From: Aspidapion aeneum
Taxonomy: Eukaryota > Arthropoda > Insecta > Coleoptera > Brentidae
DNA: 64,000 nt
Assembly: GCA_963576565.1 (NCBI GenBank)
Contig: OY755047.1
Span: 5,116,931 to 5,180,930, forward strand
Reading direction: 5' to 3'
Within the stretch, counting starts at the first letter, position 1. Each line of letters opens with the position of its first letter. Position numbers and translations under genes: made by a program. Below are positions 53,940 through 64,000 of the stretch, piece after piece. A model generated the notes under the pieces. It ran no database searches, was not told the DNA's origin, and was given only the letters and a program-made list of their open reading frames with translations.

Positions 53940-54510
53940 GTGTCTGTATGTCTGTCTGTAACGACCAACGCGCATAACTCAAAAACCGCTTGGCCGATTT
54001 TAATGAAATTTGGTACCTAGGCTGGGTCTTGGGTCGAGATGGTCCCATTTAAAACTGAACAAAATCCGCCGAACACAAACCAAAGAAAAGGGTGGGGGTA
54101 GATTTCAAAAATTAGAGTTTATGTGAAAATATGGCGTGTGTGATATCAAACGAAAGGTAATTGAGTCTGGAGTAAAACAAAATACATTTTAATTTATTTT
54201 AAAAAAAGGGTGGGGGTATATTTCAAAAATTAGAGTTTAAGTGAAAATATGGCGTGTGTGATATCAAACGAAAGGTAATGAAGTCAGGAGTTCAACAAAA
54301 TACATTTTAGTTTTTGTTTTTTTTAAGGGTGGGGGTGGATTTCAAAAATTTGAGTTTAAGTCAAAACATGGCTTGTGTGGTATCAAACAAAAGGTAATTT
54401 AGTCTGGAGTTGAATAAGATATATTTCAGGTTTTAGTTTTATTAGCTCGCACGTACACTATAACTATAATACCTAGTGTGAGCTTAGGGGCCCATATATT
54501 GGCAGAGTAT
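53731..54510 (+). mobile_element. TCTG-array element, full-length copy
   Basis: Same order as 26516-27280, with a longer TCTG array (53871-53960). Both terminal hairpins are present; the tail hairpin has GCTCGCACG instead of GCTCACACG. Confidence 0.8.
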
Positions 54511-54994
54511 TTTTATCGCTTTTATGTAGGTATGATTGATATTACTTTACTAACACTGTCCATAATTTTTCTACTGGAACATAGCATATTCTTTGTGATA
54601 TTTTTTCTAGAACTTTTTTTTGAATGCACGTTTTTTGAAAATATTTTTTTTCGAGAAGCAGTAAGTACTTAAACAAAAAAAACGTTTTCAAAAAAATTTT
54701 GGTTTAAAAAAATTTATTTTTAAAAAATTTTCGTTTAAAAAAAATGTTACTCGAAAAGTTACTTTTAGAAAAAAATTAATTTTAAAAACATTTTTGTAAA
54801 AAAATTTCCGTGTGTATATTCTTTCTGTCCGTAACACGATAGCTCCTAAACTGCTGAACCGATTTTTAAAATTTTTAGGTAAAATAGTGTAATCTGTTAA
54901 TAGAACTCCAAAGTTTATATTCAAAACCTACCGCATAACCCATGCTTCACTCTTTAACTCTTAAATTTTAATAAATTGAATTTTTATTTTATAG
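54511..54994. other. End of the sNPF intron
   Basis: AT-rich, with many AAAAATTTT runs. At 54830-54875 the block CCGTAACACGATAGCTCC then CTGCTGAACCGATTTTTAAA is another variant of the shared motif. The acceptor is TTTTTATTTTATAG at 54981-54994. Confidence 0.5.
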
Positions 54995-55146
54995 CCAACT
55001 TAAGAGAACTCCTGGATCTTTTACAAATGCAAAAGGACGCTTCGTTGGAAGAAAGGCTTGCAGGAATGCACCAAGTTACACGCAAATCAGGAAGATCACC
55101 TCAGTTAAGGCTACGTTTTGGAAAAAGACCTGATGCTACTTTCCCT
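54995..55146 (+). CDS. sNPF: Short neuropeptide F precursor, second coding exon (peptide)
   Basis: 152 nt, entered in phase 1 after TTTTATAG and left in phase 0 at TTCCCT|GTAAGT. With the first exon it gives 85 uninterrupted residues. Residues 35-63 are an acidic/leucine-rich spacer (NLRELLDLLQMQ...). RK at 64-65 is a dibasic site. Residues 66-77 are SGRSPQLRLRFG, and KR at 78-79 follows, so cleavage and amidation at Gly77 would give a peptide ending LRLRF-amide, the sNPF signature. PDATFP follows and the frame continues into a further exon I could not find by eye. One peptide copy, as in beetles such as Tribolium, rather than several as in Drosophila; this is recalled knowledge. The open frame across the donor (to 55314) is intron read-through. 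Confidence 0.93.
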
Positions 55147-57214
55147 GTAAGTTATTTTTTATTTTTTTACAAATCTATAGAATACCAAAATATCAAACTT
55201 TTTTTGATTAACCATTATTCTCAAAAAAAAGTTCTTCATTTCAAAAAGTTTTACCATTTTAAAAAGCTAAGACTCAAAATTTACGAATTTAATGTCAAAA
55301 CTGATATGTTGTAAAAATCCAAGATGGCGGATAGTTTATAAAAATAGATGTATTTTACACACACTCAGCAATTTCTTTACGTGTCCCCCTGGAGCAAAAA
55401 ATAACATTGGACTCTAAAGTTGTACTGATGTACCACTTGTTGAAATCTGTCAAGAACTAAGAAAGTTTCTTGTTTTGTTTTACCGTTTCAGCACATCACA
55501 TTTAGGCAAGTAAAAAAACATACAATTTTCGCTTAACTATGTTGCCAAACACACGAAATTCAACAATACGAGACTCTCTTAGTTCTTATCCGATCATTTC
55601 AGTTGATATATCAGCGAGTATATCAGTGCACTTTAAAAAGATAAGACTTTAAGCGCATTTCAATTTTGCTTTAGTGGCACACATAAAAAATTTATGTGGT
55701 AATGACAAAAATATCTATTTTTTAAAATTGAACGCCATTTTTGATTTTTACGAGAACTGTATTTAAATTAAATAGTAGTTTACCTAACTAGTGCGAAAAG
55801 TGCCGCTTTTCCGCACGCGATTGCAGATGGCCAAACGACGCGATAGCGGAGTTTGGCCAGCAATCAAGTGCGGAAAAGATACTTTACGCACGAGTTAGGT
55901 ACACTATTTTTTCTATAAGCGTGAGGAAAAAACTAAAAATTAATCAGAAAATTATTTATATTCAAAACGTTTTAATCAAATCAATTATTATTATTCACAT
56001 TCTAGCGGCTTCTAGAACTGACTGGGGTAGATCTTCGTCCGAAGAATCCATTGAAAATCTGATTTTTTTGTTTGAAAAATTCAAAAGACGCTTGTATCTG
56101 CAAAATTGGCTTTGTTTTGACAGTTTGTTTGTACTTTGTTGCTATGGTGATTTAAGATGCCAAATCTAAAACCACTAGTGTTCATTGTTGTTTGACATTG
56201 ACAATGACGATATTTATACCGGGGAGGTTTAAAACTTATAATTTGAACCTATTTTACTGAAAACTTTATTTTATCGAAAATATTGAAAATATAGCAGAAT
56301 TTTAGTCAATTTGAATATTTTTAGGATATTTCGTGTGCCAGGAAAGATACAAATGTATTTTGAACGGTCTAAATGTTATAGAACACCTCAAAATCGTAAC
56401 AAATTTAATTTTCCGCACTAGTGCGGAAAAAATATTTTTCCGCACTAGTGCGGAAAAGTGGCACTTTCCACACTAAAATGCGTGCGGAAAAGTGGACTTT
56501 TCCGCACGCTTATAGAAAAAATATATTTTTTTTTAACTTACATACTACGTATCTATAGCTCCTACCTTAATTTGACGTAGTAAACAAACTTCTTTTTAAC
56601 AAATCAGAACTTTTTTAGTTCTTGACCGATTTTACCAGTTGATACATCAGTATTCTTAAGACAGATAATGCTTTAAAAGCAAAATTTTAATTTTGGTTCA
56701 GTGGTGGATATGAAAAATTGTATTGGTTGGTCAAAAATACCTATTTGAAAAAATTGTCCGCCATCTTGGATTTTTAATAAATGTCAACTTTGATATAAAA
56801 TTCGTAAATTTAGAAGTTTTATCTTTCCAACGCCTTAAATATAAGTACCTACATTAAAAACGTTAAATTCGGCAAAATCTTTAGTTTTAGAGATATTTAC
56901 TAATTTTCTAGCCCGAAAACAACAATGTCCAACTTAGACTTAGGTACGGCAAAAGAAGTGACAGTCAGAATACTGATAACAGTATAGAAGTGAGTAAAAA
57001 AAGAGTTTTTTCAAGAATACTACCATATTGAATAAAAATTTAAACAATACTGGGTGTAAATGATAAGGAGCTACCAATATTTTATTGAGTGATAGAGGAG
57101 GAAAAATGACAAGTTTAAAAGATACAGGCCGTAAAAAGAATCTCCAAACATTGGTAAAAAAGAAATTTATTGAAACTCAAAAAATAAAAAATTAAGTAGA
57201 AATAAAATATCGGA
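55147..57214. other. Next sNPF intron; repeat-like DNA
   Basis: 55314-56790 looks like one inverted-repeat element: AAAAATCCAAGATGGCGGA at the left and its complement near 56760. 55780-56530 has palindromic TTTTCCGCACTAGTGCGGAA and related units at both edges. An 82-codon frame (55921-56169) is not recognisable. No further sNPF exon was found. Confidence 0.45.
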
Positions 57215-58110
57215 CTTTCATTTATCTTTATTTATTTTAAACACGACCGACGTTTCGGTTAGTAAGTATCTCTGACTGTTTTCAAGTGTAAACTAAACAA
57301 TCCAGTCTAAAGGCTACTACTTATACTACTTGGTGTGCAGTCAGGTGTGACGGCCCGCCCCCTCTTTTAATCATAAGACGCTTGTTTTCCTTAAGGAGTG
57401 GTTTCCATATGATTGGTATGTCCGCGCTTGGTTGACTGAAAACTACTTTATTCTGCATTATAAACGCAGCTTCAATAAACTTTCGTTTTCGCCAATGCGA
57501 ATCTTGTGATCATTTGACCATGCATGATCCGCTAAACTGGATTTTTCAATATCCCCTAATTGGGTACTTTTTATATGTTCATTTACTCTAACCTGAAAAG
57601 GGCGTTTCGTTTCACCTACATATGATTTACAACACTCACACTTGGTAAATACATTCCTTATTATTTGAGGGATTTTCTGGTTTTGTTTTGGTTACAAAAC
57701 TTTTTATCGTATTTCCGATGAAAATACTGTTTTTATATTATAGTGTTTGGATATTCGTTTTATGTTTTCTGAAATCCCTTGAACATATGGAATGTTAATA
57801 ATACCCAACGGATTATTATTATTTTGAGAATTTGCTACCTTTTTTTTGTTTTTAATTTTAGAGATCGATGAGTTTATTAATTTCTCGGAAAAACCATTCT
57901 GTTGTAAGTCGTTTTTAATGTTATAGCTTTCGGTGGTTAATTCTTCCTTATTACTACAAATATTTACGGCTCTTAAATACAAACTTCTTATAACTCCTTG
58001 TTTTGTCGCAACAGAATGATTAGACTTAAAATTTCGGTACTGTCCCGTGTGTATTCAAATTTCATATTTTTTACTTCGTTTTTCAAGTTATTAAACGGCC
58101 CCTCCTTTAT
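57215..58110 (-). pseudogene. Penelope-like retroelement, 3' part (copy 1)
   Basis: On the minus strand, 57704-57982 encodes NICSNKEELTTESYNIKND and HYNIKTVF, text typical of the region just after the Penelope reverse transcriptase. Then, with frame changes, comes a GIY-YIG nuclease piece with YQVCECCKSYVGETKRPF, and DIEKSSLADHAWS. The 3' end has ACGTTTCGGTTAGTA on the plus strand. The reverse transcriptase is missing. Confidence 0.7.
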
Positions 58111-58123
58111 CACTTATTAAAAA

Positions 58124-58285
58124 CAGTGGCGTACGCAAAAACGAATCGTGGGGGGGGGTCTTGACCGCGGATCGAAATGCAAAGATGAATCCTGGAGGGG
58201 AATCTTGATTTTTGGGGAAAATTCTTGTTTTAGGGTTCAATATTTAATGCCTCTGGGGCGGCTTCAACCCCTCCGTACGCCACTG
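58124..58285. mobile_element. hAT-type miniature element, CAGTGGCGTACGC ends
   Basis: 162 bp. CAGTGGCGTACGC pairs with GTACGCCACTG. Flanks ATTAAAAA and ATTAAAAT match at 7 of 8 bases. Confidence 0.75.
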
Positions 58286-58530
58286 ATTAAAATATTTTCA
58301 CTCATACCCTTAACGCCCTGTATTTATAGACACTAGCGAAACACAAACTAGTACTAATAGCTAGATCAAATTATGTAGCTATATTTGAGACAGTTCTAGC
58401 TATATAGACGTTAATTAGGTATGTAGCTATATTAATACAACTGCCATAGACGCTTTATAGTTAAGAAACGCTTAATTTTTTATCCTAGAACTTTTGCAGC
58501 TCAGTATTTACTATTTTTTGATAGAGAATT

Positions 58531-58816
58531 CAGTGGCGGATCCAGGGGGGGGGGGCACTAGGGGCACTTGCCCCCCACCGAGAATTTTTTGAATATACAA
58601 AAAATGAGTTAAAAATAATGTTTTTGCTAATAAAAATTCAACATTTTTGCCTCCGGCGCATGAAAGGGTCTATTATTATTATCATCAAAATTACAACCAC
58701 TGACTAGTTCAATAAAATGCTGCTTAAAAAAATATATGTATACCGTTTTTTACCAACAAAGAATGTCACTTAAAGTGCCCCCCCCCCCCCGAGAAGCTCC
58801 TCTGGATCCGCCCTTG
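58531..58816. mobile_element. hAT-type miniature element, exact AGAGAATT duplication
   Basis: 286 bp. CAGTGGCGGATCCAGGGG pairs with CTGGATCCGCCCTTG. AGAGAATT lies at 58523-58530 and 58817-58824. G-run near the left end and C-run near the right. Confidence 0.85.
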
Positions 58817-58824
58817 AGAGAATT

Positions 58825-59334
58825 CAAGTTTAAAATGTTAAAATTAACACAAGACTTTATAAGAATAAAAATATTTTTTTATATTTATGTAGTTATTGAG
58901 ATATTTGCGTTTAAATATACCATTTTACTTCTTTTAAATCCAAATATCTCAAAAAGAAATCGTTAACTTTTTTAATTTATTTTAACACTGTAAAGGTACT
59001 AAAAACCCATTTCAACAAGGTGCCCCTTGAACGCTTTTATTTTGTAAAATTTATTTACGAATTTACAATCAAAATGTTTTATATTTTAAATTATATTATT
59101 TAAAAAAAATTACGTACTTTCTCGAAAAACCTTTCAGGCTGGAGACATTTTATTTGCATGGAATATTTTAAAATTACTAGGTTCTAGGTTTAAGTTTATG
59201 TCTAAGTCTAACTACGCATACAGGATGGCCCAAATAAAACTAACTACATAACAATTTCAAAAAAGGGCCTAGAATTGGTATAAAATTTTATAACTCTTTG
59301 TTTGAAACTCGTAGATAATGATTGAGAAGAAATA
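58825..59334. other. No recognised feature
   Basis: AT-rich; nothing supported. Confidence 0.45.
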
Positions 59335-59935
59335 AAATTTCGGACTTCCATTGTCTTTATTTATTTTAAACATGACGTTTCGGTTAGTACGTATGTCTAA
59401 CCGTTTTCAAGTGTAAACTAAAAATCAAGTCTACAAGATACGACGGCCCGCTCCCTTTTTTAATTCTAAGACGCTTGTTTTCCTTTAGGAGTGGTTTCCA
59501 TATGTTTGGTATGTCCGTGCTTGGTTGACTGAAAACTTCTTTATTCTGCATTATAAACGCAGCCTCAATAAACTTTCGTTTTCGCCAATGTAACTCCTTA
59601 TACAAAACTTTAGCTTCCGACCATTGAATCCTGTGGTCCTTTGACCATGCATGATCTGCTAAACCGGATTTTTCAATATCCCCTAATTGGGTACTTTTCA
59701 CATGTTCGGTTACTCTAACCTGAAGAGGGCGTTTGGTTTCACCTACATATTATGATTTACCACAATCCCACGGGATTTGGTAAATATATTCCTTATTATC
59801 TGAGGGATTTTCTGGTTTTGAATGAGTTATAAAACTCCTTATTGCATTTCCCGATAAAAATACTGTTTTTATATTATAGTGTTTGGCTGTTCGTCTTGTT
59901 TTTTGACAAATGACAAAGTTTTGACAGATAGTTAT
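59335..59935 (-). pseudogene. Penelope-like retroelement, GIY-YIG part (copy 2)
   Basis: The minus-strand frame 59384-59701 (105 codons) carries GDIEKSGLADHAWSKDHRIQ and HWRKRKFIEAAFI, the C-terminal half of the GIY-YIG nuclease domain that Penelope-like elements use for integration. The preceding frame (59700-59790) reads a YVGETKRPLQ-type block. It matches copy 1 at about 57290-57690, where the KVLYKELHW stretch is deleted. The reverse transcriptase is missing. Confidence 0.8.
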
Positions 59936-59936
59936 G

Positions 59937-61895
59937 TAGGTATGACACCAAACGCAACTACGGCCTTTGTTTTACAGCCAACTGTGAAAAACAGTTTTTT
60001 AAATAAATTCACATTTTCTGTCATCCAAAGATAGGTTTATTGTATAGGGTTAAAAAGCTCCTTTTATGCTCTATTTATTGAAGTATAAATCCAATATGGC
60101 GGTCATAAGAAATAACAAAGTTGGCTATGGTTTCAAAAAAACTAGAAGGCCTAGAAAAATATTGTTAACGTCATTCAATTGGCCGTAGTTGCTTATACAA
60201 AACTACCAAATTTCATTAAAGGATCAGGCACACCTCTTATGGGATTTCTATAATCCGTCAAACTTCATGTAATTTTGATATGTTGTAGACTGAACCTTTC
60301 TTATCAAAAGTTCTCATGGGCCCAACCCAAATTAATGACCAGTTTTTGAAATACAGGGTGTTGAAAGAGATAATGTCCAAGAAGCATAAAAGCTCTCTAG
60401 ACGGGCTTTCCAAACATAAACGCAATGTTTTTATTACATATATTTACGATATATTTTTTTTAATCTGTACCTTTAAAACATTATCTACAGGGTGTTTAAG
60501 TAAATATCAGTCGAATGTTTTTTAATGTGTGTTGCAGAATAAACCTTGCTCATCAGAAGTTCACATAGGGCCAACTTAAATTATTTTCCAGTTTTTGAAA
60601 TACAGAGTGTTGAAAGTGATAATGTTCAAGATGCATAATAGCTCTTTAGACGGGTTTTCCAAACATATACGCAATGTTACTATTACATATAGAGTATTTA
60701 TTAGTTTTTTAATGATTCTTGACTTATTAAGTATTTAATACAGGATGTTTCGACAAATATAATTTTTTAAATACTATTAAAAATATATGCATTGTATATA
60801 TTATTAAGCATCCTACTATAAACACAAGGCTTTTAGCGAGTTTGTGCTGCAAAAAAAAGCGAAACGGGACTAATTGTAAACAAAAAGGGACTTTTTTTAA
60901 AGAAAATCCTCTACCACCCTGTAGATAATGTTTTATAGGTACAGATTGAAAATAGTAAATAAATCGTAAATATATGTAGTAGCAACATAGCGTAAGTGTT
61001 TGAAAAACCCGTCTAAAGAGCTATAATGCTTCTTAGACATTATCACTTTCAACACCCTGTATTTTAAAAACTGGCCATTAATTTAAGAACTTTTAGTAAG
61101 CAAGTTTCAATCTAAAACACACTAAAGCTTGTATCTCGTGACCACTTTCGACTAATATTTACTTAAACACACTCTAGATAATGTCAATGAATATAGAGTC
61201 GTGTATTCATTGATAATGTTTAAAAGGTACAGATTGAAAATAATAAATAAATCGTAAATGTATGTAATAATAACATTGCGTATATGTTTGGAAAACACGT
61301 CTAAAGAGCTACTATGCTTCTTGGACATTATCACATTCAACACCCTGTATTTCAAAAATTGATCATTCATTTAAGTTGACCCCATGAGAACTTTTGATGA
61401 GCAAGGTTTAATTTACAACATAGTAAAGCTTGTTTCGCATTAAAAATATTACCTAATATTTACTTAAACACCCTGTAGATACCGTTTTAAAGGTACAGAT
61501 TAAAAATAATAAATAAATCGTAAATATTGTGATACTAACATTGCGTATATGTTCGGAAAACCCGTCTAAACAGCTATTACGCTTCTGTTACATTATCACT
61601 TTTAACACCCTGTATTTCAAAAACTGGTCATTAGTTTGAGTTGGGCCCATGAGAACTTTTGATAAGAAAGGTTCGGTCTACAATATATCAAAATTTCATA
61701 AGGTTTGACGGATTATAGAAATCCCATAAGAGGTGTGCCTGATCCTTTGTTTGCAAGATGGCGGCGATATTTCAATTTTTCAAAAAACACAATTTTACCC
61801 CCGTAGACATTTTTAAGATTGATTGAATATTGAAACACGTAGCTCTTACCATTTCCGAAATCCCCATGTAGTTGCTTTTATCTGGGACACCTTGT
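59937..61895 (+). mobile_element. Tc1-like element 3' noncoding part, split by a nested element
   Basis: 59937-60218 and 61748-61895 are contiguous in the copy at 2120-2646. The break falls at ATTAAA/TTTGTTTGCAAG. Confidence 0.7.
60219..61747. mobile_element. Inverted-repeat element (GGATCAGGCACACC ends), uninterrupted copy
   Basis: Inverted ends AAGGATCAGGCACACCTCTT with about 100 bp of pairing, including TTCTCATGGGCCCAAC. Inside are about two forward and three reversed copies of a 230-250-bp unit (GTTTTTGAAATACAGGGTGT, AAACGCAATG, ACATTATCTACAGGGTGTTT). The centre (60780-60910) is unique. No transposase. Confidence 0.75.
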
Positions 61896-62660
61896 ATATA
61901 TAATTCATTGACTTAAACTTAATAATAGAGGCATTTTATACTTCAATGCCGTTTGTTAACTTTGGAGTTATAGAGCTAAAGTTATTCCTAAGGGTTTTGT
62001 TATATTTAATAATATAAAGCGACACGATACCCTGTTATTTGACTATCATTAAAGGCTTTTCCAATTTCCAGTTAGGTCTGGAAATGCCAAGGAAAAACAT
62101 TTCCCTGTTTTGTTTTTCGTAATTTCCATTTTTTTCCAATTAAAAAGGAAAATCGACTGATATTTTTCGAAGTTCAAGTTTATGACCAATCTTTAATAAG
62201 GACAAGGTAGATTAACTATCACAATTTTTCTTGATATAGGGTTAGTCGTCATTTTTACCTTCCGAGAAGAGAAGGTATTAGAGAATTATTGGAATAAAGC
62301 CAGGCTTTAATAGTGTCATAAGTTGATCCTTCAAAATTGACGTATAGTTTTTGCAAAGTCACTTCAATAACTCCTAAATTTTGCTTCATTCTGCCCTTCA
62401 AAAGTTATCCAAATTCATATAAAATCTTCCTTGTATAATTTCAACCCTACCGACAGAGAAAAGGCGCGGCTCTTCGCGGTCCGAACACAAAATATTTGTT
62501 TTCCGACCGACCGAGCCCAGGTGAATGAACGGCACCTGATTGGCAGATTTTTTTGAGACGCGTTTTTAATTAGAAAGTTTTATTATCTATTTTTATTTCT
62601 TAAGTTTACGCCATAATTAAATGAAATAATTTTTATGAGTATATCTACCGCCGCCCATGT
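61896..62660. other. No gene; half of a miniature element
   Basis: 62281-62330 has AGAGAATTATTGGAATAAAG and CCAGGCTTTAATAG, one end of the 29288-29573 family without its partner. The rest shows nothing. Confidence 0.45.
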
Positions 62661-64000
62661 CACTTTCTTTAAAGGATATGCCGATGGTCGGCTTTTATCT
62701 TTGTTCAACTGACTGCAAAAACTATACCAAACTTTGGTAGAAACACTAGAACACATCTTGCTCAACAATTTATGTTATAACCAGAAACTTCGTAGGTCCT
62801 TTCGTTTTGAAGATTTACAAAAAACTGTTTTTATGGTTTATTAATAAATAAATAAATAAATAAAAACGACTTTTATTAATTTGAAAAAATAAATTACAAA
62901 TCTCATACAAATAGGCTTCAGTGTGGCGAAGTCTAGCTATTAGCTATTCTACTTAACCACTTTTATTTAGCTATTTTTTTTTCATTATAACTTTTGATCT
63001 ATATCATCGATTTTAATGGGACAAACTACACTTGTCAGATAATTAATCAAAGTTTTGAATAAATATATCCGTTTTTCCACCATCTTAAAATCCAAGATGG
63101 CGGACAAAATTAAAATGTACCCTTCAAAAATACTCGTTTATTCTTGTGTTGGGAATATGTTTTAATTTTTTTTTAATCAGTAAAAAAGCTGCATTCTTGC
63201 CACGCACAACAAGGTACGAATCAGCAAAATCGGTTTAGTGGTTCTAAAAAAAAATATTTTTATTTTAACCATTGTTTTGCATATTATACGATTGCCTTGC
63301 CAATCATGTCTGCATTTAATTCTTTATAAATTCATTACTATTAAACCGACTTTAATGAAATAAAAGCATCCTGGTGAGAATTGACTGCATTTTAAAGATC
63401 ATGATCAAAGTTTATCGTCATCTTAAAATTTAAGATGGCGGACAGAATCAGACTGGATATTTTAAAATAGCGTGTTTATTTTGGTTTTCTGAAAATTTTT
63501 TAGATTTCTTTGTAATTTATAGGAAAGCACTTCTTTTCCCCCACACAAAAAGCTTCAAATTAGTAAAATCGGTGTGGTGGTTCTCAAAAAATTATTTTTA
63601 TTTCAGAAGCACTAGAACATTTTTGCTGAATAATTTATGTTATAACCAGAAACATTGCAGGTCCTTTCGTTTTGAAGATTTACAAAAAACTGTTTTTATG
63701 GTTTATAACGGGTGGGCCAAAAAAACCGGACAATTTTTTTTTCATTATAACTTTTGATCTATATCATCGATTTGAATGGGACAAACTACACTTGTCAGAG
63801 AATTAATCACAGTTTTGAATAAATATATCCTTTTGTCCACCATCTTAAAATGCAAGATGGTGGACAAAATTAAAATGTACCCTTCAAAGATGCTCGTTTA
63901 TTCTTGTGTTGGGAACATGTTTTAATTATTTTTTTAAATCAGTAAAAAAGCTGCATTCTTGCCACGCACAACAAGGTACAAATCAGCAAAATCGGTTTAG
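62661..64000. repeat. Direct repeats of about 760 bp running off the window edge
   Basis: CTATATCATCGATTT, GGGACAAACTACACTTGTCA, CAAGATGG(C/T)GGACAAAA and TTCTTGTGTTGGGAA recur at about 63000-63240 and 63760-64000. TTTATGTTATAACCAGAAAC and TCCTTTCGTTTTGAAGATTT recur at 62770 and 63640. So a unit of roughly 760-860 bp is present almost twice. Confidence 0.7.

Noticed and set aside
55146..55314. Read-through of the second sNPF exon giving extra codons to 55314
   Set aside because: A strong GTAAGT donor follows the exon exactly in phase 0, and the further sequence is lysine/phenylalanine-rich intron.

Overview
The window is intron-rich, repeat-dense, AT-rich DNA from an insect. A beetle is the best guess, not a certainty. 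The evidence is a spliced neuropeptide gene of the short neuropeptide F (sNPF) type, a full-length insect errantivirus, mariner, Tc1-like, PIF/Harbinger and hAT-type elements, non-LTR retrotransposon (LINE) and Penelope-like fragments, and many non-autonomous elements. I saw no bacterial-style operons, no rRNA, no CRISPR array and no tRNA I could support.

Host gene: two coding exons on the plus strand, 30536-30638 and 54995-55146, join in phase. They encode a secreted precursor of at least 85 residues with one dibasic-flanked, amidatable peptide ending in LRLRFG. The intron between them is about 24.4 kb and consists mostly of mobile DNA. The 5' UTR exon(s) and the last coding exon were not found. 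A second host-like exon (35750-35932, minus) encodes a THAP-type zinc finger, but it may belong to a transposon.

Errantivirus: 37191-45260, minus strand, inside the sNPF intron and antisense to it. It has two 227-bp LTRs that look identical, a CGCT target duplication, a tRNA-Ser-like primer site, a polypurine tract, and gag, pol and env. A candidate -1 slip site lies at the gag/pol junction. The 5' leader carries seven tandem repeats of about 29 bp. Pol has one frame break between protease and reverse transcriptase. The provirus landed inside an older inverted-repeat DNA element, whose empty site can be read from another copy at 9.3-9.9 kb.

The rest is layered transposons. 0-9 kb holds a TCTG-array element, a Tc1-like transposase tail, a Mutator-like 9-bp-duplication element, LINE fragments and a broken mariner. 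9-19 kb holds nested hAT-type and other small elements, a partial segmental duplication and LINE tails. 19.6-22.5 kb is a three-level nest ending in a PIF/Harbinger remnant. 24.2-27.3 kb is a cluster of TCTG-array elements that includes a 1.4-kb palindrome. 30.6-32.6 kb is a tandem array that starts inside the sNPF exon. 46-53 kb holds large inverted-repeat elements, one with an exact 8-bp hAT-type duplication. 57-62 kb holds two Penelope-like GIY-YIG fragments, two hAT-type elements and a Tc1-like element interrupted by another element. The window ends in about 760-bp direct repeats.

Element boundaries and target duplications were read by eye from the sequence. Family names rest on remembered protein motifs and duplication lengths; no database search was run.
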